NCBI GenBank assembly: GCA_018645405.1 | Contig: JABGOQ010000023.1 | Coordinates: forward strand, 1 to 44,124 | Direction: 5' to 3' | Origin: Anaerolineae bacterium | GTDB taxonomy: Bacteria; Chloroflexota; Anaerolineae; Anaerolineales; Villigracilaceae | Length of the DNA stretch: 44,124 nt | Shown here: positions 32,812-41,337 of the stretch, one piece after another | Layout: each line of letters begins with the position of its first letter | Numbering within the stretch: the first letter of the stretch is position 1 | Position numbers and translations under genes: made by a program | Notes under the pieces: model-generated | Told to the model about the DNA's origin: nothing | The model's input: only the letters and a program-made list of their open reading frames with translations | Database searches by the model: none

Positions 32812-34830
32812 ATGATGAAAGAAACTAAAGAGCAAATAAATACTATTAGATTTTTATCAGCTGATGCTGTCCAGAAAGCTTCTTCTGGACATCCGGGCAC
32901 TACTTTTGGCATTGCTCCGATGACTTATGTATTATGGAAGAACTTCTTAAAGCACAGTCCCACACACCCTGATTGGGTTGACCGCGACCGATTTGTGCTT
33001 TCTAGTGGCCATTCATCTGCAATGCTATATTCTTTACTTCACCTCACAGGGTATGACCTTTCATTAGAGGACATTAAAAATTTCCGACAATTAGATAGCA
33101 AAACGCCAGGACACCCTGAATCAGGACATGTGCCAGGTGTTGAAACGACTACCGGCCCTTTAGGACAAGGGTTTTCTAATGCAGTTGGGATGGCAATGGC
33201 TGAAGCCCACTTGTCAGCAGTTTTTAATAAACCTGATACTCCTAAAATTGTTGATCATTACACCTATGTGGTAACTTCCGATGGGGATCTAATGGAGGGG
33301 GTTTCAGCTGAAGCCGCATCATTAGCAGGACATCTTGGTCTTGGAAAACTAATCTGCCTTTACGATGACAACGATATAACGATTGAAGGAAATACAGATC
33401 TCGCTTTTTCTGAAGATTTGCCTAAAAGATTTGAAGCCTATGGTTGGCATGTCCAAAAAGTATCAGATGGAAATAATGTTGAGGCAATTAATTCGGCTAT
33501 TCAATCTGCCAAAAATGAAGACCAGCGACCATCAATTATTGCTATAAAAACGATCATTGGTTATGGTACTCCTACAAAACAAGGAAAGTCGATCGCACAT
33601 GCTGGCCCCTTGGGTATTGATGAAATTTCATCTGCGAAAAAAACTTTAGGGTGGCCATATTCTGAATCATTTTACATTCCAGAAAATGCTCTTAATTCTT
33701 TCCGAGAAGCGATTTTAACTGGAAAAAATTTAGAAAAAAACTGGGAGCAAAATTTTTATCAATACAAAGAAAAATTCCCTCAAGAAGCTACTGAATTCAA
33801 CCGGATCATGAACAATGATTACCCATCAAATTGGGAAGAATGTCTCCCAGAGGCTTTTAAACCCAATCCTGAAGGTACTCCAACCCGGATGGCTACAGGC
33901 GAAATCATTAATGGGATTGCAGATGTCCTCCCTGAACTGATTGGAGGTTCAGCTGATCTTGCTCCGGCAACAATGACTTTAATTAACGAAAGTGGCGATT
34001 ACTCTGCTGTTAATTATTCTGGTAGAAATTTACGCTATGGTGTTAGAGAACACGCGATGACCAGCATCACTAATGGAATCGCTTTGCATGGTGGGCTACT
34101 GCCTTATGCTGCTACCTTCTTAGTATTTTCAGATTATATGCGACCAGGCATTCGTTTGGCCGCAATGATGGGTTTGAAAGAAATTTTTGTATTCTCGCAT
34201 GATAGCGTTGGGTTAGGAGAAGATGGACCCACCCATCAGCCTATTGAACAAATATTAGGATTAAGATCAGTTCCTAATCTTTCAGTAATTCGCCCAAGTG
34301 ATTCAAACGAAGTCATCGAAGCATGGCGAATGGCGATTTCCAATAATTCAGGGCCTACTTGTATTTTAGTAACGCGACAAAATGTTCCTGTATTAGATCG
34401 ATCTAAATTCACATCTGCAAAAAATCTGGCCTATGGCGCTTATATACTTTCTGATTGCGAAAAAAATATTCCTGATGTACTGCTAATTGCAACCGGCTCC
34501 GAGGTTCCAATCGCTCTTAAGGCTCAAGAAGAACTTGTGAAACAAGAAATCCATGCGCGGGTTATTGCGATGCCTAGTTGGGATCTTTTTGAAAATCAGA
34601 CTAAAGAATATCAAGACAAAGTGCTCCCACCAAATATAAAAGCCCGCGTATCCATTGAAGCCGGCTCAACTTTGGCTTGGGAACGATGGGTTGGAGACGA
34701 TGGAGAAATGATCGGAATAGACAGTTTCGGTGCAAGTGCGCCTTGGCAAGATCTTTTCCAAAAATTCAATATCACCTCCGAAAATATAGTTCAGGTTGCT
34801 CAAAAAGTAATTCAGAAGATCTCAAAATAA
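32812..34830 (+). CDS. tkt: Transketolase
   Basis: 672 residues, full-length single-chain transketolase. TPP-binding motif [17 protein letters not shown]...DDNDITIEG, substrate-binding His in GHPG and GHPESGH, the pyrimidine part with YGVREHAM, and [14 protein letters not shown]. It transfers C2 units between sugar phosphates; D-erythrose 4-phosphate is one of its normal substrates, which fits the isomerase neighbours. Two adjacent ATGs (32812 and 32815) follow GGAG; the first is listed, the second is spaced slightly better. Probably a locus-specific copy besides the housekeeping one. Confidence 0.95.
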   Translation: MMKETKEQINTIRFLSADAVQKASSGHPGTTFGIAPMTYVLWKNFLKHSPTHPDWVDRDRFVLSSGHSSAMLYSLLHLTGYDLSLEDIKNFRQLDSKTPGHPESGHVPGVETTTGPLGQGFSNAVGMAMAEAHLSAVFNKPDTPKIVDHYTYVVTSDGDLMEGVSAEAASLAGHLGLGKLICLYDDNDITIEGNTDLAFSEDLPKRFEAYGWHVQKVSDGNNVEAINSAIQSAKNEDQRPSIIAIKTIIGYGTPTKQGKSIAHAGPLGIDEISSAKKTLGWPYSESFYIPENALNSFREAILTGKNLEKNWEQNFYQYKEKFPQEATEFNRIMNNDYPSNWEECLPEAFKPNPEGTPTRMATGEIINGIADVLPELIGGSADLAPATMTLINESGDYSAVNYSGRNLRYGVREHAMTSITNGIALHGGLLPYAATFLVFSDYMRPGIRLAAMMGLKEIFVFSHDSVGLGEDGPTHQPIEQILGLRSVPNLSVIRPSDSNEVIEAWRMAISNNSGPTCILVTRQNVPVLDRSKFTSAKNLAYGAYILSDCEKNIPDVLLIATGSEVPIALKAQEELVKQEIHARVIAMPSWDLFENQTKEYQDKVLPPNIKARVSIEAGSTLAWERWVGDDGEMIGIDSFGASAPWQDLFQKFNITSENIVQVAQKVIQKISK

Positions 34831-34857
34831 TTTATTTAATTCAATAAGGAAGATACC

Positions 34858-35778
34858 ATGCCGGAAATATTTGTTAACCTAAAACGATTTGATATATCAA
34901 AAAAACTTGGGGGGCTATGCCCATTCGAAAATCCGATCAAATGGATCGAAGATGTTATAGATAAAAGCGTTCAGCTAGGTCTAGGCGAAATGGAAGGATT
35001 AACCCTCACTTATTTACTCCCCGAGGGCCTGATCCCAAGTGCATCACGAAAGTTGGCAGATTCACCAAAAGAAAAAACAACTGGTATTCACATTGGTTCG
35101 CAGGGTGTGCATTGGGAAGATGTTTCGCCCGGGGGGAATTTTGGTGCTTTCACAACTTCACTACCTGCAAGCGCAGCCAAAACATTGGGTAGCACTTGGT
35201 CAATAATCGGCCATTCCGAAGAAAGGAAAGCCAAAATGCAAATAATAAAGGCTTATGATTCGGAAAATTTGGAAAAAGTATCAGTGGCAATTAATAATTT
35301 GGTTAATTCAGAAGTCCATTGTGCCTTGAACGCAGGTCTTAATGTATTATTATGTGTAGGAGAGTCTGCTGAAGAACGTGGGGAAGGGAATTTTGCTGAG
35401 CAAAAACCTAGAATTGAAGCTGTACTTAAAACTCAAATAATTTCAAATTTGAATGGCGTTGGACAAATTCAAAACAATAAGAAAATAGTGATCGGTTATG
35501 AACCCATCTGGGCAATTGGCCCGGGCAAAACTCCCCCTGGAAAAGATTACATTAGTTTTGTTTCAAGCTATATTCAAAAGGTAATTGAAGAAAATTTTGA
35601 TTTTTCAACGATCATTGTATATGGGGGTGGGTTAAAAGAAGAAAATGCAAATATGATTGGAAGTATCGAATCTATAGGTGGAGGGCTAGTAGCCTTAACA
35701 AGATTTACAGGCGATATTGGTTTTGATGTTCCAGGGCTAAAAGGAATTATAGAAAGCTACCCAAACCCCTCTTATTAA
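34858..35778 (+). CDS. Triosephosphate isomerase-family protein, divergent (possible tetrulose-phosphate isomerase)
   Basis: 306 residues, about 50 longer than ordinary TIM, but the catalytic set is recognisable: Lys9 (VNLKRF for the usual NWKMN), His119 (IGHSEERK), Glu215 (GYEPIWAIGPGKT) and YGGGLKEENA. The phosphate-gripping loop GALVGGASL is replaced by GGGLVALTRFTGD, and residues 12-60 form an enlarged N-terminal region with a LLPEGLIPSA helix. Such divergent TIMs include EryH/LerI, which isomerise tetrulose phosphates. Its place between transketolase and a LarA-family gene, with an RpiB-like partner, supports a C4 or similar sugar phosphate rather than glycolytic triose. Substrate is inferred. 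Confidence 0.83.
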   Translation: MPEIFVNLKRFDISKKLGGLCPFENPIKWIEDVIDKSVQLGLGEMEGLTLTYLLPEGLIPSASRKLADSPKEKTTGIHIGSQGVHWEDVSPGGNFGAFTTSLPASAAKTLGSTWSIIGHSEERKAKMQIIKAYDSENLEKVSVAINNLVNSEVHCALNAGLNVLLCVGESAEERGEGNFAEQKPRIEAVLKTQIISNLNGVGQIQNNKKIVIGYEPIWAIGPGKTPPGKDYISFVSSYIQKVIEENFDFSTIIVYGGGLKEENANMIGSIESIGGGLVALTRFTGDIGFDVPGLKGIIESYPNPSY

Positions 35779-35796
35779 TTATTTAAAGGTGAACTC

Positions 35797-37239
35797 ATGA
35801 AAAATGTACAATTTGAATATGGGGAAGGATATTTAGAGGCTCAACTCCCAGAATCCGCAGAAGTATTTATACCAGGAGAAACAGTTGCTGATCCTCCATT
35901 TATTACAAATGTTGAAAAAGCAACTATAGAATCGATTTTAAATCCAATTGGTATGCAGCCAATTTCTGAGCTTGTTGGACCTGGCTCAAAAGTAACCATT
36001 AGTTTTCCCGATCGTGTAAAAGGAGGTTACCAAGAGAATTCACATCGAAAGGCAAGCATTCCATTACTTATAAAAGAATGCTTGAAAGCTGGTGTAAAAC
36101 ACAAGGACATTAAATTAATATGTGCAATTGGCCTTCACCGTAAAAACACCGACAATGAAATTCGCGATATTTTGGGAGAAAAATTATATTACCAATTCGC
36201 TCATTCGGGCCAAATCTCCAATCATGATGCTGAAAACTGGGAAAATCTCATTGATCTAGGATTCAATGATTTGGGGGACCACATCATCATGAATAAGGAT
36301 GTATATGAATCTGATTTAGCAATATTGATAGGTCATGTTCTTGGGAACCCTTATGGCGGATATTCTGGTGGGTATAAAATGGCCGCTACCGGAATTACCC
36401 ATTGGAAATGTATTGCAGCGCATCATATCCCCAGAGTAATGCATCGCGAGGATTTCACACCTGTTTCCTCCAAAAGCATGATGCGCGATAAAATGGATGC
36501 AATTGGTCAACATATGGAAATGTCTATGGGGAAAAAGTTCTTCATGTGTGATGCCGTTCTAGACACAAAACAACGTCAAATTGCAGTTTATTCAGGTTAT
36601 GGGAAAGAAATACAACCAGTTGCTTGGGAAACTGCCAATAAACGCACTTATGTTCCTTGGGCAGAGGAAAAATTTGATGTAATGATGTTTGGAATGCCAC
36701 AAAACTTTCATTATGGCAATGGACATGGAACTAACCCTCTCCTGATGCTACAAGCAATTGCAGCAAATGTAATTCGATATAAAAGGGTGATGAAAGAAAA
36801 TTTTGTTGTCATTTGTTCCTCAATATGTAATGGCTATTTCCACGATGAAGAATTTCCTTCATACCGCCCCCTTTATGATCTTTACCAAAAGGATTACCAT
36901 AATTCACTATCGGATCTAGCCAAATTTGGCGAGTATTTTTCAACAAATGAAGAATTTATCAATAAATATCGATTTAGCTATGGTTATCATCCCTTCCATG
37001 CTTTTTCAATGATCTCCTGCGGAGAAATCGCAGAAAAACATTGTAGCGCTATTTATATCGTTGGGGCATATGAACCCGGTTTCGCTCGATCTATGGGAAT
37101 GAAAACCAGACCCGATTTTAAGAGTGCAATCGAAGATAGCGAAATGTATATGGGTAAAAATCCAAGAATTCTTGCTTTACCTAAGACATTTAGAACCGCT
37201 GGTGTTCATTTAATGATGAAAGATGGCAATATACCTTAA
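35797..37239 (+). CDS. LarA-family (lactate racemase-like) nickel-pincer protein, divergent
   Basis: 480 residues of the LarA fold; LarA enzymes racemise or epimerise 2-hydroxy acids with a nickel-pincer nucleotide bound to Lys. Alignment by eye gives His114 (IGLHRKN) for LarA His108, Lys194 (GYSGGYK) for the cofactor Lys184 and His210 for the Ni ligand His200. The second catalytic His (His174, normally PHxxAGYSGG) is Asn184 here (LGNPYGGYSGG). No larB/C/E cofactor genes are in the window. The gene closes the sugar-phosphate set, so a sugar acid is a plausible substrate; some LarA homologues act on gluconate-type acids. It may instead have lost racemase chemistry. Confidence 0.82.
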   Translation: MKNVQFEYGEGYLEAQLPESAEVFIPGETVADPPFITNVEKATIESILNPIGMQPISELVGPGSKVTISFPDRVKGGYQENSHRKASIPLLIKECLKAGVKHKDIKLICAIGLHRKNTDNEIRDILGEKLYYQFAHSGQISNHDAENWENLIDLGFNDLGDHIIMNKDVYESDLAILIGHVLGNPYGGYSGGYKMAATGITHWKCIAAHHIPRVMHREDFTPVSSKSMMRDKMDAIGQHMEMSMGKKFFMCDAVLDTKQRQIAVYSGYGKEIQPVAWETANKRTYVPWAEEKFDVMMFGMPQNFHYGNGHGTNPLLMLQAIAANVIRYKRVMKENFVVICSSICNGYFHDEEFPSYRPLYDLYQKDYHNSLSDLAKFGEYFSTNEEFINKYRFSYGYHPFHAFSMISCGEIAEKHCSAIYIVGAYEPGFARSMGMKTRPDFKSAIEDSEMYMGKNPRILALPKTFRTAGVHLMMKDGNIP

Positions 37240-37282
37240 TAATTTATAACTAAATAACGAGTTATAAAAGAATGGTAACGAT

Positions 37283-37921
37283 ATGCAAAAAAACAAAAAT
37301 TCGAAACAAAATATAACATCTGAACTTACAGAACAGCAACAAAAAACTGTCCGTTTAGTTTATCGAACATCACTAGTTCCAGTTTTTATTCTAACAATTC
37401 TTTACATATTCAAAATCATTCCCAACTGGGTTATTTCAGTTTACATAATATCTTTTTTATTATGCGCTTTTGGTTGGGAAATTTGGTTTACCTATGGAAT
37501 TTGGGGAGGCTTAAGTGTAAATGATCGCCGCCCTAAAGCTCTAAACCGAGCAATCCCACAAAATATTAATTGGATTTTGAACTCCCTCGCAGATGCAGCC
37601 TCTATTTGCCTCGTAGGCTTGCTTCTGGTTTGGGCCTTCTACGGTTTCAATTTAACTCCTTTTACCAGTTGGCATTGGGGTGCCTTTACCATCTTATTTG
37701 TTTGGTTTGTGGGTCAAAATATCTACGTAGAAGCAATTGTTTATCGTGATCAGCTAGATGAGGAAAAACCTTTATCATGGGGGCCTCTCTCACCTGGTGG
37801 TCCTTGGTGGAATCCAACTATTTTTAAAATTAATGGTCAAGCAATTAAATTTCAAACTCAAATCCCATGGGTCTTAATGACCCCAATTTTTTATTGGGTT
37901 GTCTTGATTCTTGTTAGGTGA
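37283..37921 (+). CDS. Hypothetical multi-pass membrane protein
   Basis: 212 residues with a polar, Gln/Lys-rich head (about 1-30), then about five helices and a C-terminal one, with a Trp-rich middle (TSWHWGAF, GGPWWNP). I do not recognise the family. An NDRRP motif after the second helix and the SWGPLSPGGP loop are the most distinctive parts. Last gene of the rightward operon, 43 bp after the LarA-family gene. It could be a transporter or an anchoring subunit for the pathway. Confidence 0.6.
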   Translation: MQKNKNSKQNITSELTEQQQKTVRLVYRTSLVPVFILTILYIFKIIPNWVISVYIISFLLCAFGWEIWFTYGIWGGLSVNDRRPKALNRAIPQNINWILNSLADAASICLVGLLLVWAFYGFNLTPFTSWHWGAFTILFVWFVGQNIYVEAIVYRDQLDEEKPLSWGPLSPGGPWWNPTIFKINGQAIKFQTQIPWVLMTPIFYWVVLILVR

Positions 37922-38226
37922 GCCAATAAATTATTTTTGACAGTAATGTTTAAATAATCAAAATTCATTGGGTTTCCCTAAGAAGCCTTACCCATTTATT
38001 TGAAACTTGAGATTATATACTGACCGGTCCACATTAGTTTAGGGGAGGGGAATCTTGCTAGAAATGTAATTGGTTCTTTTAAAACGGTAGGTAATTAAGG
38101 ACCACAATTCAATTGTGAGTGTCGCAAATATTTATTTTAAGACGACGCTCCCAGCTCCAACTGTACGTCCTCAGAGATACACTAGCGTTGACGTTGGAGT
38201 GCTGCCTCCACCCGACTTTAGAGTAT
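37922..38226. other. Gene-free interval
   Basis: No gene seen. It is AT-rich up to about 38100, holds the short palindrome GACCGGTC (around 38022-38029), then a GC-richer stretch with an imperfect inverted repeat (CAGCTCCAAC near 38150 and GTTGGAGTGCTG near 38192) before the second comM repeat begins. No clear T-tailed terminator for the rightward operon is visible. Confidence 0.4.
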
Positions 38227-38703
38227 CTAAACCATCATCCCCTTCGGCCTATACTGCAACGCCTCCGCCAGATGTGTGGACTGGATATTCTCTTCCCCTG
38301 CCAAATCTGCGATAGTACGTGCCAATTTCAGAATACGATGATAAGCTCGTGCGGATAGTTGTAATTGTGTCATCGCCGCTTTGATGAGGGTCTGCCCAGC
38401 TTCATCCAGTCCACAGAATTGACGTACTTCTGCCACGCGCATATCGGCGTTGGTCATTACCCCGTTATCTAAACTGGCGAAACGCCCGCGCTGACATTGT
38501 CTTGCTTGCTCCACCCGAGCACGGATCGCCTCCGACGATTCTCCCCGTCTCTTATCGGACAGTTTTTCAAAGTCCACGCGGGGCACTTCGATGTGGATGT
38601 CAATCCTATCTAGCATGGGACCTGAAATCCGTTTTTGGTAGCGCGTCACCGTTGAATGGGAGCAGGTGCAGGCTTTTAGGCTATCATTTGCGTAGCCGCA
38701 TGG
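38227..38703 (-). pseudogene. comM: comM (YifB) 3' fragment, copy 2
   Basis: Encodes the same ComM C-terminal segment as copy 1, with 12 differences in about 129 comparable residues and many silent third-base changes. Same missing ATPase part, same in-frame TAG at 38704-38706 in place of the first Cys of NPCPCGY. The shared start point and stop show that both derive from one already truncated unit. Confidence 0.85.
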
Positions 38704-38890
38704 CTAGGGATGAACACAATAGACCACTTTTTTCTTGCTCAACGAAGGGTAGAAGGGTAATTTTGAAAGCATATCTAAGCTAAATAGTATTCAAGTTTTC
38801 GTTTTTGTTAGGGAAAACGATTGGACTTCTTATGCGGTTTATTGAACACAACAGGAGTACGTTATGGACAACAGACCGTACATTTTTCTA
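38227..38890 (-). repeat. Right copy of the roughly 660-bp direct repeat
   Basis: Same orientation as the copy at 14877-15535, offset 23350 bp in the comM part and 23355 at the right end. Together the copies bracket the AT-rich metabolic island. The right edge lies near the truncated end of cobC. Confidence 0.8.
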
Positions 38891-38933
38891 TTACCTGAGT
38901 CACGAAAAGATAGCACATGCATTGAGAATGCAT

Positions 38934-39275
38934 CCAGTGTCTCTCCACCTTCAACTGGTTGGTTGTAATCCTCTAACCACCTTTCTAGCATTTCTGGATA
39001 TTTTCTTTGTACCTCATCCCAGGTTAGACTTTCTAGTACGCCGAAATCCATTTCTCGTAAACGTGGCTCTGACACAATGGCTAAATTCTCTTTTTCGGCA
39101 ATAGCGGCGGCTGTCTCCCAAGCACGTTTCAGGTCACTGGCGTAAATCGCATTAAACTTCTCATCCGCGAGGCGACGCGCCAGATGTTCAGCCTGTTCTT
39201 TCCCCACATCTGATAACGGTGCTGGATATTCCACTCTGTTTCGCCATGGCGCACTAATAGAAGCCGCAGCATCAT
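38934..39275 (-). pseudogene. cobC: Alpha-ribazole phosphatase-like histidine phosphatase CobC, broken
   Basis: From the ATG at 39275 the frame reads MMLRLLLVRHGETEWNIQHR, with the catalytic RHG, and then stops; the next family segment, PLSDVGKEQAEHLARRL, is in another frame after a small deletion near 39235. Similarity continues through REMDFGVLESLTWDE and GGETLDAF and then ends abruptly near 38934, at a hairpin (ATGCATT-GAG-AATGCAT) next to the comM repeat. The catalytic C-terminal His is lost. It was the last gene of the cob operon (ATGA overlap with cobU) and is now non-functional. Confidence 0.8.
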
Positions 39276-39847
39276 TTCACCTTCATTGGAAGTCCTGCCA
39301 CGAGCAAGTAGACTTCGTCGGCATGGCGCGCCAAAACCTGGTTGGCTCGTCCCAGGATGTCACGGTAAGCGCGCCCGAGCTCATAGGGCGGAACAAGCCC
39401 CATGCCCACTTCATTAGAAACCACGAACATATCCACATCCGCTTCATGCACAAAAGCCAGCAGAGCCTCGACTTCGGCCAACACGTTGGCCTCTATTTTT
39501 ACGTCGAATGGATCAGCACTGGGATCATTAAAAGGATCACCTTCGGGACCAGCTACATCCATCAATAGATTTGAGACCAGGACGGTCATACAGTCAAGCA
39601 GGACGACGCGCTGCCCGCTTCGCTCCTGGCGAATGGCTTGCGCAACGTTTCGAGGGGCTTCTACCGTAACCCAGGCAGACGGACGTGTTGCGCGATGCTT
39701 TATTGCGCGCAGACGCATTTCTTCATCTTTAGTTTCGGCAGTGGCGACATATAAAACGCTATCCGCTGCAATTTCTTTTGCACGTGCTTCTGCAAAGGAG
39801 CTCTTACCGCTACGCGCGCCACCTAATAACAAGATCAGTCTGCCCAT
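39272..39847 (-). CDS. cobU: Adenosylcobinamide kinase / adenosylcobinamide-phosphate guanylyltransferase CobU
   Basis: 191 residues. Phosphorylates adenosylcobinamide and then makes the GDP-cobinamide used by CobS. P-loop GGARSGKS (7-14), the guanylylation region with HRATRPSAWVTVE, VVLLDCMTVL, and FVVSNEVGMGLVPPYELGR near the C-terminus. It overlaps cobQ by 13 bp and the broken cobC by 4 bp. No unusual residues seen. Confidence 0.95.
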   Translation of the reverse strand: MGRLILLLGGARSGKSSFAEARAKEIAADSVLYVATAETKDEEMRLRAIKHRATRPSAWVTVEAPRNVAQAIRQERSGQRVVLLDCMTVLVSNLLMDVAGPEGDPFNDPSADPFDVKIEANVLAEVEALLAFVHEADVDMFVVSNEVGMGLVPPYELGRAYRDILGRANQVLARHADEVYLLVAGLPMKVK

Positions 39848-41337
39848 ATAATTTTCTCCAATAAATCCATATCCAGCGTTGTTTCAAGAGTATCAGCAAG
39901 GCGGGTCAGGGATGCGGCGAAAGGATTGACCTGCTCCCCTTCGATTTCTTCCCAGCCCAAATCACCTAGCCAGGCATGGCGCAAATTATCATTGGCGAAT
40001 AACCCATGGAAATAACAGCCCCACACGCGACTATTTTCGCTAGTAGCACCATCCAAAACATTTACAGCCTGGCCACTGCGCTCGGTAATTTCGAGCCAGC
40101 CGCTTGCGCTTTGCGTACGCCCCATATGAATTTCATAGCCACTTACTGTCTGTCCTGCCAAGTTTGCCAGCCAGCCCGGTCTACTCTGTATTTGCGCGTT
40201 GGCTTGATGAGTGGCTTTATCGCCTGCGAAAACTGTTTCAATTGGCAACAGACCTAATCCGTTCATTGTATCAATCTGTGACTCAATATGATTTGGGTCA
40301 CGGATAATTTGTCCCAGCATTTGGTAACCGCCACAAATCCCGACTACCGCCCCACCTGATTGCGCATGCTGGCGAATGACTTTATCCAGCCCCTGAGCAT
40401 AAAGCCAGGTTAAATCATTGACGGTGCTCTTCGTCCCAGGGATGATGATCGCGGCAGGATTTCCGACCTGTTCGGGCTTTTGAACATAGCGAAGGCGCAC
40501 ACCAGGTTGAGTTTCCAGCGGATCGAAATCATCGAAGTTGGCGATACGCGGCAAATGGATAACGACGATCTCCGTCGTACCTGAAGAAGGTATTGCTACA
40601 GAAAACGGGTCTTCCAGAGCGACGGCATCTTCTTCGGGGATGTAGAGGTTGTGCAGGTACGGAACCACGCCCAAAACAGGTGCGTTTCCGCGCTCTTCTA
40701 TAATCTGAACGCCATCGGTAAACAGGTTTATATCTCCCCTGAACTTGTTGACGATCAATCCTTTGACAAGTTCGCGTTCTTCAGGCTCCAGTAGCCAAAG
40801 TGTGCCGATCAACTGCGCGAAAACCCCTCCACGATCAATATCACCAGCCAGCAAAACAGGGGCGTTTGCATAGCGCGCGACAGCCATGTTTACAATATCA
40901 TTTGCGCGCAAATTTAATTCGGCTGCGCTGCCAGCGCCTTCGATAATTACAAGTTCATATTGCTCACGCAAGCGGTCAAGGCTGGCTGTTACTTCCCGCC
41001 ACAGGATGTCTCTCTTGGGATAATAATCGCGGGCATCCAAAGTTTTCCAGGGACGACCCATTAAAACAATCTGGGAACGAGAACCGGCTTCAGGTTTGAT
41101 GAGCACCGGATTCATATCGACATGCGGTTCCAGTCCTGCGGCGAGTGCCTGCACAGCCTGGGCACGCCCGATCTCTGCGCCATCTGGGCAAACAGCGGCA
41201 TTATTGGACATATTCTGCGCTTTATACGGCGCTACGCGCACACCCCGCCGGGCGAAGAGGTGACACAGTCCCGCCACCAAGAGGCTTTTGCCTACCGAGG
41301 AGGATGTGCCTTGAATCATTAATACTTTGCCAGTCAT
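39835..41337 (-). CDS. cobQ: Cobyric acid synthase CobQ/CbiP
   Basis: 500 residues. Glutamine-dependent amidation of the corrin side chains in adenosylcobalamin synthesis. N-terminal dethiobiotin-synthetase-like ATPase with P-loop GTSSSVGKS; SKPEAGSRSQIVLMG-like segment and IIEGAGSAAELNL; C-terminal class I-like glutamine amidotransferase with catalytic Cys in GICGGYQML and His in YFHGLF. The gene overlaps cobS by 4 bp. Presence implies cobyrinate from synthesis or salvage elsewhere in the genome. Confidence 0.96.
   Translation of the reverse strand: MTGKVLMIQGTSSSVGKSLLVAGLCHLFARRGVRVAPYKAQNMSNNAAVCPDGAEIGRAQAVQALAAGLEPHVDMNPVLIKPEAGSRSQIVLMGRPWKTLDARDYYPKRDILWREVTASLDRLREQYELVIIEGAGSAAELNLRANDIVNMAVARYANAPVLLAGDIDRGGVFAQLIGTLWLLEPEERELVKGLIVNKFRGDINLFTDGVQIIEERGNAPVLGVVPYLHNLYIPEEDAVALEDPFSVAIPSSGTTEIVVIHLPRIANFDDFDPLETQPGVRLRYVQKPEQVGNPAAIIIPGTKSTVNDLTWLYAQGLDKVIRQHAQSGGAVVGICGGYQMLGQIIRDPNHIESQIDTMNGLGLLPIETVFAGDKATHQANAQIQSRPGWLANLAGQTVSGYEIHMGRTQSASGWLEITERSGQAVNVLDGATSENSRVWGCYFHGLFANDNLRHAWLGDLGWEEIEGEQVNPFAASLTRLADTLETTLDMDLLEKIIWAD

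Noticed and set aside
37922..38226. Cobalamin riboswitch or other RNA in the gap after the rightward operon
   Set aside because: No B12-box or other recognisable riboswitch core; only short inverted repeats.
14877..38890. The direct repeats as terminal repeats of a transposon
   Set aside because: They are direct, contain comM sequence, and no transposase or integrase gene lies inside; an island or recombination product is more likely.
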